A stretch of DNA of 64,000 bases from Merdibacter sp965119685 (GCA_965119685.1 OZ221971.1:1364001-1428000), one strand, 5' to 3'. Shown: positions 1 through 8,905, counted from the stretch's first letter. Numbers and translations are program-made. Notes: a model not told the origin generated them from the sequence alone.

Positions 1-1500
1 GAACCTCTAACCATTACTCTTACGCCGCAGGATATGATCGCCTATACCGGCGGTGATTCCATGAGCGGCGATACTTTCCCAAGTGCCCGCTATAAAGTGG
101 AGGTGGAAGACGGTGTGGATCTGTCCAAGGTATCTTTTGAGGTAAACGGCACTTCAAACACTCTCCCTGCCGGAACCACGTCGGGCGACATTGTCGTATT
201 GCCTTGGCTGGATGAGACCTTTACGCTTCAAGAGAGTGCGGCAATGACATTCAGCACGGCGATCAATGACGCTGTAGCGGGAGAATATGAGATCGGCGTG
301 GACATTTCGGACGTCGATGTTTCCGATGAAAGCGGAACGACGATGAAGTTAGAGGTTAATCCGGGAACGCTGACAGTGAGAAATGTGTCCGCTCCGCAAG
401 CGGTCATCACCGGCGCATTGGATGTGGCGAAGCCGGTCGTATCTGATCCTGCACAAGTGAATACCGAGGATGGAATCGCGATGGCGCTCATCCCTGAAAA
501 CGCCGCTTTCTATACAAACGGTAAAGCGGAGCTCGGGTTATTGGGAAAGAGCGATACGGGAAGCGCACAAATCGCATTGCTGTTTGACGATCTTCTTATG
601 GGCGAACAGGGAGAAGATACAAAGCAGCTGTTGATGGATCGGGCCGCTGCGGCAGGCCATGTGCTGAGTGAGGATAACGTTCAGTTTAAGTATTTGGATC
701 TGATAAACGAGAACGATGGCAACGCATGGGTCAGCACGGATGATGGAACGAAGATCACTATTTATTGGCCGCTGCCGCAAGGGGTGAGCGCAGAAGATAT
801 TTCTGTGGAAGTGCTGCACTTTAAGGGGCTTCACCGCGAATACCGCGGCGATATTGCAGATCAGGTAGCAAACTGCGAAGTGGATGTTATTTCTGCCAGA
901 ATAGAAGGCAACAATGTCGTATTTGAATTGGAAGGAAACCAGAGCGCAGGCAGTTTCTCGCCTTTTGCGATCCATTGGACAAAGCAAGGGGAATCTACTA
1001 TACCGCAGCCGGAGAACAAAATCGATGTGACGGCAGAAAAGGTATGGAAGCTGGATGACGGGGGCAGCGCTGTGGATCATGTGACGGTAATGCTGCGTCA
1101 AAACGGCAAGGAATACGATACGGTAGAGTTGAGTGAACAAAACGACTGGCAATATACATGGCATGGACTAAGCGATCGTTATCTTTGGACGGTGGAGGAA
1201 GTCAACGTTCCAAGCGGCTTTACCGTGACGATAGAACAAGACGCTCATCATTTCACTATCATCAATGACGATGTGGCAAAGAGCTCAGAAAATACAGATA
1301 CGTCAAAAGATGATGACCTGCAAACCGGTAATACGTCAAAAGACGATGATCTACAGACCGATAACATGTCAAAAGATCATGATACACAAACCGGCAGTAC
1401 ATCCAATTTGCTTTTATGGGCATCTCTTCTGACATTATCAGGTACAGGCGTGATTGCGGTGAGTACCATTAGAAAAAAGCGAAAACATCGACTATTTTAA
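1..1500 (+). CDS. Sortase-anchored surface protein with Cna-B domain, 5'-truncated by window edge
   Basis: The frame is open from base 1, so the N-terminus and signal peptide lie outside the window; the first ATG visible is at 34. A Cna B-type domain is encoded at about 1018-1280: it opens on a VTAEKVW-like strand and closes on a FTIINDD-like strand, as in Gram-positive adhesin stalks. Three 11-residue repeats of the type TSKDDDLQTGN follow (about 1300-1400). The C-terminus is a cell-wall sorting signal: a DTQTGS motif, a hydrophobic stretch and a basic RKKRKHR tail. The motif lacks the Leu-Pro of LPXTG but matches the ETQTG signal of the protein at 56754-59801. The class B sortase at 7683 is the only candidate processing enzyme in the window. 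The ligand is unknown. Confidence 0.8.
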   Translation, partial: EPLTITLTPQDMIAYTGGDSMSGDTFPSARYKVEVEDGVDLSKVSFEVNGTSNTLPAGTTSGDIVVLPWLDETFTLQESAAMTFSTAINDAVAGEYEIGVDISDVDVSDESGTTMKLEVNPGTLTVRNVSAPQAVITGALDVAKPVVSDPAQVNTEDGIAMALIPENAAFYTNGKAELGLLGKSDTGSAQIALLFDDLLMGEQGEDTKQLLMDRAAAAGHVLSEDNVQFKYLDLINENDGNAWVSTDDGTKITIYWPLPQGVSAEDISVEVLHFKGLHREYRGDIADQVANCEVDVISARIEGNNVVFELEGNQSAGSFSPFAIHWTKQGESTIPQPENKIDVTAEKVWKLDDGGSAVDHVTVMLRQNGKEYDTVELSEQNDWQYTWHGLSDRYLWTVEEVNVPSGFTVTIEQDAHHFTIINDDVAKSSENTDTSKDDDLQTGNTSKDDDLQTDNMSKDHDTQTGSTSNLLLWASLLTLSGTGVIAVSTIRKKRKHRLF

Positions 1501-1528
1501 GCTATCCTGTAAGAAGTAAACGGCTGAG

Positions 1529-1566
1529 ACGGCAAGACAGATGATCTGCTGTCCTGCCGTTTTTTT
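1529..1566 (+). terminator. Intrinsic terminator after the surface protein gene
   Basis: A 12-bp stem (ACGGCAAGACAG with CTGTCCTGCCGT, one G-U pair) with an 8-nt loop runs directly into seven T residues, 29 nt after the stop codon. Confidence 0.9.
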
Positions 1567-1795
1567 GGTATGACGGGCATTTCCGTGTTCTTTTATGAAA
1601 GATTGCAAGGAGGAAAACCGCCGCCCGATCATATCAACAGTTTCTTTCTGTTTGTCCGTTGCTTTGTCGGCGATTGCTTTGCGATGCTGTTTTTCTTTTT
1701 CCCTTTGTTTGGAGGCATTTCACGTAGAGAAGACAAAAAACGCATGTCCAGTTTTTGGCATGCGTTTAAAGAGAGTGTGTGCCGTTGAAGAATCC

Positions 1796-2770
1796 TTATA
1801 AATATTGGTGATAAAAATCGACGATCTTATCAAAGGGGATGATGTCGCTTTGATCGTAAAGATCGGTATGCACGGCGTTTGGAATGAGCATCAGCTCTTT
1901 GTTGTCGCCTTTCAGCTGTTGGTAAGCATCCTTGCTGAAATAGCAGGAATGCGCCTTCTCTCCGTGAAGCATCAGCACGGCGCTTTGGATTTCTCCCCAA
2001 TAGCTGTCCAGCGTTTGGTTGATGAAAGAGAGCGCAGACGTCATGTTCCAGCCCTCGTTTGAATTGAGAGAACGCTTATGATACCCGCGCTTTGTCTTGT
2101 AATAGTCGTAGTAATCCTTCACGAAGAAAGGAGCGTCCTCTGGCAACGGGTCCACCACGCCGCCTGCACGCTGTGCATGATTGCTTTCATAGTCGCGGGT
2201 GCGCTGTGCGTTGAGGGAGCGGCGCAGTTCCTCTCTTTCCTCGCGGCTCATCGCATCAAAGTAGCCGTGGGCATTGACGCGGCACATGTCGTACATGGTC
2301 GAGGTGACTGTCGCACGAATGCGCGTATCCATCGCCGCCGCGCTTAACGCCATTCCTCCCCATCCGCAGATGCCGAGAATCCCGATTCGCGTTTCATCTG
2401 CCTGTGGCAGTATCGATAAGAAGTCAACTGCCGCGCAGAAGTCTTCCGTGTTGATATCCGGCGAGGCGACGTTGCGGGCATTGCCGCCGCTTTCTCCGGT
2501 AAACGAAGGGTCGAAAGCCATCGTTAAAAAGCCGCGTTCTGCCAATGTCTGTGCATAGAGACCGCTCGCCTGTTCCTTGACTGCGCCAAAGGGGCCGCAT
2601 ACGGCGATAGCTGCCAATTTTCCTTTTGCCGCTTTTGGCTGGTAGAGATCCCCTGCCAGCGTAATGCCATAACGATTGAGAAAGGTCACCTTGCGATGAT
2701 CCACCAGATCGCTTTTGGGAAATGTCTTGTCCCATGCGCTCTCCAAAGATAACTGTTCCATTTTCATCAT
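1796..2770 (-). CDS. Alpha/beta hydrolase, dienelactone hydrolase-like, Cys nucleophile
   Basis: A 324-residue alpha/beta hydrolase. The nucleophile elbow reads G-I-C-G-W-G-G with Cys at about residue 135, the dienelactone-hydrolase arrangement rather than the usual Ser. A C-terminal His (about 301, in AVHTDLYD) would complete the triad. It resembles the YcjY-type hydrolases; the substrate is unknown. The ATG overlaps the TGA of the upstream 80-residue gene by four bases (ATGA), so the two are translationally coupled. A LysR-type regulator is transcribed divergently from the other side of that small gene, and a perfect palindrome lies in the shared promoter, so the pair is probably the LysR target. 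Fold is confident; specific reaction is not. Confidence 0.85.
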   Translation of the reverse strand: MMKMEQLSLESAWDKTFPKSDLVDHRKVTFLNRYGITLAGDLYQPKAAKGKLAAIAVCGPFGAVKEQASGLYAQTLAERGFLTMAFDPSFTGESGGNARNVASPDINTEDFCAAVDFLSILPQADETRIGILGICGWGGMALSAAAMDTRIRATVTSTMYDMCRVNAHGYFDAMSREEREELRRSLNAQRTRDYESNHAQRAGGVVDPLPEDAPFFVKDYYDYYKTKRGYHKRSLNSNEGWNMTSALSFINQTLDSYWGEIQSAVLMLHGEKAHSCYFSKDAYQQLKGDNKELMLIPNAVHTDLYDQSDIIPFDKIVDFYHQYL

Positions 2771-3009
2771 ATTCCGCCTTTCTGTTTTTGGACCTGCTTG
2801 ACTTGATAGAGGAGGAAATCGAGGAGATCTACCTGTGACTGCGATTGATGCAGTTTAGCTAACAGCCGGCATTTCTGCGACTGTAACAGCCGACAGGCAT
2901 CACTGTATCGCTGCTGCTGAAGTGTTTCTTCCACATGATGCAGGAATACTTCCTCACAGTCCAGTTGCCGCAGATCTCTGATCAGGTCCTGCTGCCAGCG
3001 CAATGTCAT
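2767..3009 (-). CDS. Small helical protein upstream of the hydrolase
   Basis: An 80-residue protein, very rich in Gln and Leu (for example QQQRYSDACRLLQSQKCRLLAKL), probably all-helical and possibly coiled-coil. The ATG at 3009 is chosen because AAGGAGG lies 8 nt upstream; the longer in-frame ATG at 3081 falls inside the operator palindrome and has no ribosome site. It resembles the effector/dimerization part of MerR-type regulators but has no DNA-binding domain. It is coupled by a 4-base overlap to the hydrolase gene. Function unknown; a role as partner of the hydrolase or modulator of its regulator is inference only. Confidence 0.65.
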   Translation of the reverse strand: MTLRWQQDLIRDLRQLDCEEVFLHHVEETLQQQRYSDACRLLQSQKCRLLAKLHQSQSQVDLLDFLLYQVKQVQKQKGGI

Positions 3010-3071
3010 CTGCTGCGCCTCCTTCCTCACAACGCCATTATACGAAATCTCTTTATGAAATGACAAATAGC

Positions 3072-3099
3072 AAATATTCATATCATGTTATGAATATTT
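3072..3099. promoter_or_regulatory. Perfect palindromic operator between divergent LysR and hydrolase genes
   Basis: AAATATTCATA and TATGAATATTT form perfect 11-bp arms around a 6-bp spacer. The site sits between the two divergent starts. On the plus strand it overlaps the -35 region of a TACAAT -10 (3111-3116) serving the regulator. On the minus strand it lies inside a TTGAAA ... TATGAA promoter serving the small gene and hydrolase. This is the expected place for a LysR-type autoregulatory site. Confidence 0.75.
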
Positions 3100-3135
3100 T
3101 TCAATTCGTGATACAATTCTTTTGAGGTGAGGAGT

Positions 3136-4047
3136 ATGGAACTGCGCACATTGCGTTATTTTTTGGAAACGGCGCGGGAGGAGAACATGACACGGGCCGC
3201 CGCCCGACTGCATGTCTCTCCCTCTGCGCTCTCCAAGCAGCTAAAGGCTTTAGAGGAAGAGCTGGGCAAGCGGCTGTTTATCCGTCATAGCTTTTCTGTT
3301 GAGCTGACAGCGGAGGGCATGCTGCTGCGCAAGCGGGCGGAGGATCTGCTTGCGCTGAGTGATAAGATTACGGCAGAGTTTCTGGCGATGGATGACGTTG
3401 TCGGCGGCAGCGTGTATCTGGGCTGTGCGGAGTCTTATCAGATGCGGTATCTGGCGCGTGCCGTCAAAGCGTTTCAGCAGGACTATCCCGATTTTCACTA
3501 TCATATCACCAGCGGTGATACACAGCAGGTGTTAGAGCATCTGGATCGAGGGTTGTTGGATTTTGCCCTCGTTGTGGAAGCAGTCGATCTCAGCAAGTAT
3601 CATGCCTTGCAGATGCCGGGGAGCGATCGCTGGGGCGTCGTCATGCGCAAGGATTGCGAGCTGGCAAAACAAAAGGAAATACGTTTTGCGGATTTAATCG
3701 GCTTGCCGTTATTTTGTTCCAAGCAAAGCTGGGAGGCCGATCTGCCGCGCTGGTGCGGCGAGCGCAGGGAAGAGCTGACGCTGGAGGGGAGCTTTCGCTT
3801 ATCCTATAACGGCGCGATCTTTGTGAGCGAAGGACTTGGCTATCTGCTGACCTTTGAGCATTTGATCGATACCGGTACACAGAGTCCGCTGACCTTTCGG
3901 CCGCTCTCTCCCGGCCTATACAATCACATGTATCTGCTGTGGCGGCGGCATCAGCTGTTTACGCCGATTGCACAGCGGTTTTTGGAGCATCTGCAAAAGA
4001 CGTTTGCGTTTGCAGAGTTTTCAAACGATCCGTTGAAAAAGCCATAA
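3136..4047 (+). CDS. LysR-family transcriptional regulator
   Basis: A 303-residue protein with an N-terminal winged helix-turn-helix (residues about 1-60: LRTLRYFLETAREENMTRAA, then SPSALSKQLKALEEELG) and a C-terminal periplasmic-binding-like effector domain (about 90-295). The start at 3136 follows GAGGTGAGG; an in-frame GTG at 3127 lies within that ribosome site and is rejected. It is divergent from the hydrolase pair, and a perfect palindrome lies between them, so it probably controls those genes and itself. Effector unknown. Confidence 0.92.
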   Translation: MELRTLRYFLETAREENMTRAAARLHVSPSALSKQLKALEEELGKRLFIRHSFSVELTAEGMLLRKRAEDLLALSDKITAEFLAMDDVVGGSVYLGCAESYQMRYLARAVKAFQQDYPDFHYHITSGDTQQVLEHLDRGLLDFALVVEAVDLSKYHALQMPGSDRWGVVMRKDCELAKQKEIRFADLIGLPLFCSKQSWEADLPRWCGERREELTLEGSFRLSYNGAIFVSEGLGYLLTFEHLIDTGTQSPLTFRPLSPGLYNHMYLLWRRHQLFTPIAQRFLEHLQKTFAFAEFSNDPLKKP

Positions 4048-4168
4048 GGAAGCGCAAATGAACACCCACAGACGCAGGAAAGCGTAGGGAAAACGGCAAA
4101 TGATGCTGAAAAAAGAGAAAAAACGTTGGATTTGATATTTCTCTGATGTTTCTTTTTAAATTTTGTTT

Positions 4169-4174
4169 TATAAT
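4169..4174 (+). promoter_or_regulatory. Consensus -10 (TATAAT) for the MFS transporter
   Basis: A perfect TATAAT lies about 30 nt before the chosen start codon and downstream of a more distal ATG (4146), which is why the distal ATG is rejected. No convincing -35 is seen. Confidence 0.5.
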
Positions 4175-4202
4175 AGGGGACGTTATAAAGCGAGGGAAAT
4201 GT

Positions 4203-5498
4203 ATGATGTTTATGAGACTGCTTGAAAAGATGGGATATACGAGAGAGGAGGCCAGCTGGATTCTCTATGATGTGGGAAACTCCGCTCAGGTGCTCACGAC
4301 CTGCACGGTGATCTTTCCGCTGCTGATCGCTTATATCACGCCGGGGGATTCCAGCGTCTATGTCGGCTGGGCCAATACGGTCTATGGTCTGCTGTTGGCA
4401 CTGATGTCGCCGATTTTGGGGACGGTGGCGGATTATCAGGGAATGAAGATGAAGATGTTTCGCTTCTTTCTCTACCTTGGAATCGCCGGCGGTTTCGCGT
4501 TAGCACTGCCGTTCATCGATTATCGGATGGCGCTTGTCATCTTTGTGATCGCCATGGTCGGCTATAACGGTTCTATCATTTTTTATGACGCTTTCATCGT
4601 CGATGTGTGCGAGGATGACGAGCGTGTGGATAAGGTATCGGCTGCCGGCTATGCGTGGGGCTATATCGGTTCGACCCTGCCGTTTCTGATCTTTGTCATC
4701 CCTTTTGCCGTCGTTACGCTGTTTGGCGATGTGCAGATCGGACCTTTTCTCTTGACGTATCGCTGGGGCTGTGCCTTGACGATGGCGATGGCGGTGCTGT
4801 GGTGGCTGATCTACTCGCGTCCGATGCTCAAGCATGTGCGTCAGCGTCAGTACCATGAACCGGTGGCGCATGTGGTGCGGGAATCCTTCCGGCGTCTGTG
4901 GCATACGTTTCGCAATGTGCGCCGCAACCGTAACATCTTCCTGTTTTGCCTGTCATATTTCTTTTATATCGACTGTGTCAACACGGTGATCAAGATGGCG
5001 GTTTCGCTCGCTACGGAGATGGGCGTGAGCGATGTGATGAGTCTGGTGCTCGTCGTCGTCATCAATTTGTTCTGTTTTCCCTGCGCTATCTGGTTTGGCG
5101 CCTTGGTCAAGCGCTTTGGCTCGAAAGCGATGCTGCTGGTGAGCATCCTGGGCTATATCGCAATCATCATCTTCGGTTCGCTGATTGAGATGAATGTCAA
5201 TTTCATCTGGATCGTCGGCCTGCTCATCGGCATGTTTCAAGGCGGCATACAGGCGACCTCACGTTCCTATTTTACCCGTCTGATTCCATCTAAGGAGGAC
5301 AGCAACGAGTTCTTCGGCTTCTTCTCCGTATTCTCGAAGTTCTCCTCGATCTTGGGACCTATGGCGATCTCGCTGATCATCATGGTGACGGGACAGACCA
5401 GTATCGGCATATTGGGACTCATTCCGATGATGGTGATCGGCGGGGTGCTGCTGCTGTTTGTCAAAGATCCGAAAGAGGAATGTTCTAAGCAGGGTTAA
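4203..5498 (+). CDS. MFS transporter, UMF1 (Atg22-like) family
   Basis: A 431-residue integral membrane protein with about 12 hydrophobic segments. The N-terminal signature (EEASWILYDVGNSAQ) is typical of the UMF1/Atg22-like branch of the major facilitator superfamily. A second conserved stretch occurs near residue 350 (GMFQGGIQATSRSYF). The start at 4203 follows GCGAGGGA; the upstream ATG at 4146 lies before the -10 box. Members of this family are poorly characterised exporters or permeases, so the substrate cannot be read from sequence. A terminator follows immediately and the gene appears monocistronic. Confidence 0.88.
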   Translation: MMFMRLLEKMGYTREEASWILYDVGNSAQVLTTCTVIFPLLIAYITPGDSSVYVGWANTVYGLLLALMSPILGTVADYQGMKMKMFRFFLYLGIAGGFALALPFIDYRMALVIFVIAMVGYNGSIIFYDAFIVDVCEDDERVDKVSAAGYAWGYIGSTLPFLIFVIPFAVVTLFGDVQIGPFLLTYRWGCALTMAMAVLWWLIYSRPMLKHVRQRQYHEPVAHVVRESFRRLWHTFRNVRRNRNIFLFCLSYFFYIDCVNTVIKMAVSLATEMGVSDVMSLVLVVVINLFCFPCAIWFGALVKRFGSKAMLLVSILGYIAIIIFGSLIEMNVNFIWIVGLLIGMFQGGIQATSRSYFTRLIPSKEDSNEFFGFFSVFSKFSSILGPMAISLIIMVTGQTSIGILGLIPMMVIGGVLLLFVKDPKEECSKQG

Positions 5499-5510
5499 GC
5501 CGCTATGTCG

Positions 5511-5534
5511 ACCGCACAGACCGTGCGGTTTTCT
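5511..5534 (+). terminator. Intrinsic terminator after the MFS gene
   Basis: The 7-bp perfect stem ACCGCAC/GTGCGGT with a 5-nt loop is followed by TTTTCTT. Confidence 0.85.
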
Positions 5535-5651
5535 TATGTGAGTGAACGAGGGGGAGCAGATCAGCGTCTCACAGCGAATTTCGTGCAGTTGTCTGCTGGA
5601 AAAACGCAGGAATGATGTATAATGGAGCTATAAAGAAAAGGAGCGAATACG

Positions 5652-6515
5652 ATGAAACTGGAAAATGAACGCTATGCGGCAACCTTTACGACACAGGGCG
5701 GAGAGATCGCCTCGTTTTTGGACAAGCAAACCGGCATTCAATACATGTATCAAGGCGATACGCCTTACTGGGGCGGCAAGAACCCGACGCTGTTTCCGAT
5801 GGTCGGCAGTACGTACACCAAAGACTATACGATTGAGGGCAAAACATATGCGATGAAAAACCACGGATTGATCCGTTACATGACCTTGACGCAGATCGCG
5901 GGCGATGAGGATGAGATCGTCATGGCGGCAGACAGCGATGAACAGACAAAGGCGCAGTATCCCTTTGATTTCCACTATGAGATTCACTATACCTTGCAGG
6001 GCGCAAAGCTGACGATTCGCTATGTCATCACCAACACCGGCGATCAGACGATGCCGTTTAGCTTCGGTCTGCATCCGGGCTTTCTCTGTCCGCTGTGCGA
6101 GGGCGAGCGCTTTGAGGATTACACGCTGACTTTTTCCAATCCCGAGACGCTGACACAGATCATCCCCGATCAGACGGGGAAGACGCCATACGCGTGCGAA
6201 ACGGTGGAGCTGCATCAATTAGCGATGGACTATGCCTTGTTTGAAAAGCATCCGACGCTGATCTACAAGGGGATGAAGAGCGCCTATGCGACGCTGAGCG
6301 GACCGAAACGCCACGGCGTGCGCATCTCGCTGAGCGGCTTCCCGCTGTTTGCCGTATGGACGCCGAAGGCACGCGCGCCGTTTGTCTGCTTGGAGCCTTG
6401 GTTTGGACATGGCGATTTCTCAGCGGTGAAGGAGGACTTCTATCACCGTGAGGGCACACAGCTGTTGGCAGCCGGCGAAAGCTTTACCTGCGCATATACG
6501 ATCGAAGTATTTTAG
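5652..6515 (+). CDS. Aldose 1-epimerase family protein, LacX-like
   Basis: A 287-residue member of the galactose mutarotase-like superfamily, LacX branch. It starts MKLENERYAATFTTQGGEI and has the family stretch NPTLFPMVGS (about residue 45) and a conserved His-Pro (GLHPGF, about 145). The predicted fold is a beta-sandwich that binds hexoses and interconverts anomers. The ATG at 5652 follows AAAAGGAG; a TATAAT at 5618-5623 is a likely -10. It lies upstream of nagB in the same direction, but nagB has its own promoter. Sugar specificity is not visible. Confidence 0.85.
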   Translation: MKLENERYAATFTTQGGEIASFLDKQTGIQYMYQGDTPYWGGKNPTLFPMVGSTYTKDYTIEGKTYAMKNHGLIRYMTLTQIAGDEDEIVMAADSDEQTKAQYPFDFHYEIHYTLQGAKLTIRYVITNTGDQTMPFSFGLHPGFLCPLCEGERFEDYTLTFSNPETLTQIIPDQTGKTPYACETVELHQLAMDYALFEKHPTLIYKGMKSAYATLSGPKRHGVRISLSGFPLFAVWTPKARAPFVCLEPWFGHGDFSAVKEDFYHREGTQLLAAGESFTCAYTIEVF

Positions 6516-6586
6516 ATCATCGTGTGCATAGGGAAAAGGGAGCGTGAGGGGATGCGCTCACATTTTGCCTGAAAATGCATAAAAAA

Positions 6587-6610
6587 ACACTGCCGCGCTT
6601 TCGGGAGTGT
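6587..6610 (+). promoter_or_regulatory. Imperfect inverted repeat just upstream of the nagB -10
   Basis: ACACTGCC and GGGAGTGT form 8-bp arms with one mismatch and an 8-bp spacer, ending two bases before an extended -10 (TGCTATAAT, -10 at 6613-6618). There is no good -35; the repeat occupies that place, which suggests a regulator binding site for nagB. Confidence 0.4.
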
Positions 6611-6649
6611 GCTATAATGGAAAAAGAGGGAAATAGGAGGAATTATCAC

Positions 6650-7372
6650 ATGGAAGTAATTGTTGTGAAGGACTATGACGCAGTCAGCCAAAAAGCGTTT
6701 GAGGTCATGAAAGAGGTTGTGACCGGAAAGAAAGCACCGGTGCTCGGCCTTGCGACCGGCTCCAGTCCGATCGGCTTGTACCGCAATATGATTCAGGATC
6801 ACAAGGAAAACGGTACGAGCTATGCCGATGTGCGCACGTTCAACCTTGACGAGTATGTCGGTATCCCGCGCGATCATGAGCAGTCCTATTGGACGTTCAT
6901 GCACGAGAATCTGTTCTCCGGCATCGATGTAAAGGAAGAAAACGTACATGTGCCTTACGGAGATACCAAGGCGGATTGCGAAGCGTATGAGAAGGCGATG
7001 GAGGATGTCAGCGTAGATATTCAGGTGCTGGGTATCGGCGCTAACGGCCATATCGGCTTCAACGAGCCGGGTACGCCTTTTGATGAGGAGACGCATATCG
7101 TTACGCTGACGGAAAAGACACGTCAGGACAACGCCCGTTTCTTCGAGAACGATATTCACAAGGTGCCGACGCATGCCATCACGATGGGAATCGCTACGAT
7201 TATGAAGGCGAAGAAGATCCTGTTAGTCGCTACCGGAGAAAACAAAGCGGATGCGGTCAAAGCAATGGTAGAGGGTGAGATGTCCACGGACTGCCCGGCA
7301 TCGGTATTGCAGGAGCACAAGGATGTTGTCGTCATCGTCGATGAGGCAGCTGCATCCAAGCTGACAAAGTAA
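6650..7372 (+). CDS. nagB: Glucosamine-6-phosphate deaminase
   Basis: A 240-residue deaminase/isomerase converting glucosamine 6-phosphate to fructose 6-phosphate and ammonia in amino-sugar catabolism. Family motifs are clear: the phosphate-binding LGLATGSSPIGLY near residue 35, the active-site FNLDEYVGI near 65, and LGIGANGHIGFNEPG near 125. The start at 6650 is fixed by AGGAGG 9 nt upstream; an upstream in-frame ATG at 6575 lies before the promoter. No nagA is adjacent. A strong terminator follows, so the gene is monocistronic. Confidence 0.96.
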   Translation: MEVIVVKDYDAVSQKAFEVMKEVVTGKKAPVLGLATGSSPIGLYRNMIQDHKENGTSYADVRTFNLDEYVGIPRDHEQSYWTFMHENLFSGIDVKEENVHVPYGDTKADCEAYEKAMEDVSVDIQVLGIGANGHIGFNEPGTPFDEETHIVTLTEKTRQDNARFFENDIHKVPTHAITMGIATIMKAKKILLVATGENKADAVKAMVEGEMSTDCPASVLQEHKDVVVIVDEAAASKLTK

Positions 7373-7386
7373 GTCTGTCACACAGC

Positions 7387-7425
7387 AGTCATAATCTCCT
7401 CTGCAAAGGAGATTATGACTTTTTT
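7387..7425 (+). terminator. Strong intrinsic terminator after nagB
   Basis: A perfect 14-bp stem (AGTCATAATCTCCT and its complement) with loop CTGCAA runs into six T residues. Confidence 0.95.
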
Positions 7426-7682
7426 GATGCTTTCGGCAGGCTGCTGAGATGAGAAAACTGCTGTTGAGCAGAACGATGGGATGCGTTTGTTTTTCTTTTT
7501 GAGGGATGGGTGTGAAAGCTGTCATTCATCTCGCTTGCATCGAGGAAACGATCATGGGGAAAGCAAAAGATACCAAACAAGGAGAGCTTGTAAAAGGAAA
7601 TGAAGGGGAGATGATCGGCAGGAAATCGCTGATGACTTCTTTGGCGTTTTGTGGTATAAAGGATATGCGAGAGGAAATGAAT

Positions 7683-8462
7683 ATGAACAAAAAACGCAGG
7701 AGAAATTGGATGTATAACATCGCCATCGTGTTTTTTTTAGGCGTGATGCTGTTTTCACTGTGGCATCTGATTCCGCTGCTCATGCAGGAGCACGCGGATA
7801 ACGAGACGCAGAGGGAAGTGGAACAGATGGTGGAAAAGGTGGAGGAAGAGACGAAAATCGTTACGCTGGACCCTGATTGGACGGCGTTGCAGGCGGCAAA
7901 TCCGCAGATCATCGGCTGGATCTACGTACCGGATACCGTGATCAACTATCCGCTCGTACAAGGGAGCGACAACGAGTTTTATCTTGATCACTCTTCGTTG
8001 GGAGAGGCGAACACGATCGGGTCGATCTTCTTAGATGCGGCAGCGGCAAGCGATTTTTCTGATTTTCTCACCATCGTCTACGGGCACAGCGTGATGAACA
8101 GCTCCGCGATGCTCACGCAAACGGCGAAGTTTGCCGATGCGGATTTCTTTGCGGCGCACCCCTATCTTTATCTGTTGACACCGCAGGGGAATTATCGATG
8201 TGATATTGCGGCGCTGACGAAAACGACGTCAGATTCTTCGCTGTACCAGACGTGGTTTGGAGATGACAGTCAACGGCAAAGCTATTTGCAGCAGATCTAT
8301 GCACAGGCGTTATACAGCCGTGAGCTGGCTGATCTGAGCACACAGGATCACTGGATCATGCTGAGCACCTGTGATCTCGATTACGGCTTGGATTCTTCCA
8401 ACCGCATCCTGCTGCATGCGCGTCTGACGCCATGGGAGGAAGCGATCACTTACCGACAGTGA
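7683..8462 (+). CDS. Class B sortase
   Basis: A 259-residue membrane-anchored transpeptidase. A basic N-terminus (NKKRRRN) precedes one transmembrane segment (about 9-33) and the sortase beta-barrel (about 60-250). The catalytic residues are visible: His135 (TIVYGHS), Cys230 (LSTCD) and Arg241 (SSNRILLHARL). The class B assignment rests on this arrangement and the IIGWIYVPDTVINYPLVQ stretch. The ATG at 7683 is spaced correctly from GAGAGG (7669-7674); ATG 7677 is a close alternative. It would attach proteins with sorting signals to peptidoglycan or each other; both such proteins in the window end in a TQTG signal. A TATAAA (7655-7660) may be its -10. Confidence 0.9.
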   Translation: MNKKRRRNWMYNIAIVFFLGVMLFSLWHLIPLLMQEHADNETQREVEQMVEKVEEETKIVTLDPDWTALQAANPQIIGWIYVPDTVINYPLVQGSDNEFYLDHSSLGEANTIGSIFLDAAAASDFSDFLTIVYGHSVMNSSAMLTQTAKFADADFFAAHPYLYLLTPQGNYRCDIAALTKTTSDSSLYQTWFGDDSQRQSYLQQIYAQALYSRELADLSTQDHWIMLSTCDLDYGLDSSNRILLHARLTPWEEAITYRQ

Positions 8463-8905
8463 GCGCTGTGATCCTTTGTCAGGTATCAATGCTTTGTGAA
8501 AAGAGCGTGATGCACATCAGGGGAAGCTATGATGTCAGAAAGCAGGGAGTGGGAATTACATGGGGAGTACGTCAGCATTACTCCCTTTTTCATCGCTGTT
8601 TTCCCCTGCGGTTTACAGCAGGGAGAACGAAAGGGGGCATAGCGCTTTGCTTGTGAAAACGGTATGCGGCATTCATTTCGCGCAGGATTGCAAGGATATC
8701 TAAAAAGGCGTTTGTTTATTGCCTTTGAATGTATCCTTTGCGACTGTGGACACGGTTTTGAATCGGACGCACAAAGCGCTTTTTTTGTGAATTTGTATCA
8801 TTGAGGAGAAAGGGATGCCGTGTTGAGTAAAGGATGAGGGAATCCCTTGGACTTGCAGGCATGGAAAGCGCGCTGTTTCATATACTGGAAACGAAGGTGA
8901 TAGGG
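8463..8905 (+). other. Intergenic region between sortase and ftsW
   Basis: This 443-bp stretch holds one convincing element, the terminator at 8563-8590. The rest shows no coding frame with a ribosome site and no recognisable RNA. Confidence 0.5.
8563..8590 (+). terminator. Intrinsic terminator in the sortase-ftsW gap
   Basis: The 7-bp perfect stem GGGAGTA/TACTCCC with a 9-nt loop is followed by five T residues. Confidence 0.75.

Noticed and set aside
538..1164. Long minus-strand open frame (208 codons)
   Set aside because: It lies wholly inside the surface-protein gene in a shadow frame, has no ribosome site, and its sequence has no protein-like pattern.
7506..7682. N-terminal extension of the sortase from ATG 7506
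   Set aside because: A ribosome site and a -10-like box lie between this ATG and the internal ATG 7683, and the extension precedes the basic signal-anchor start.
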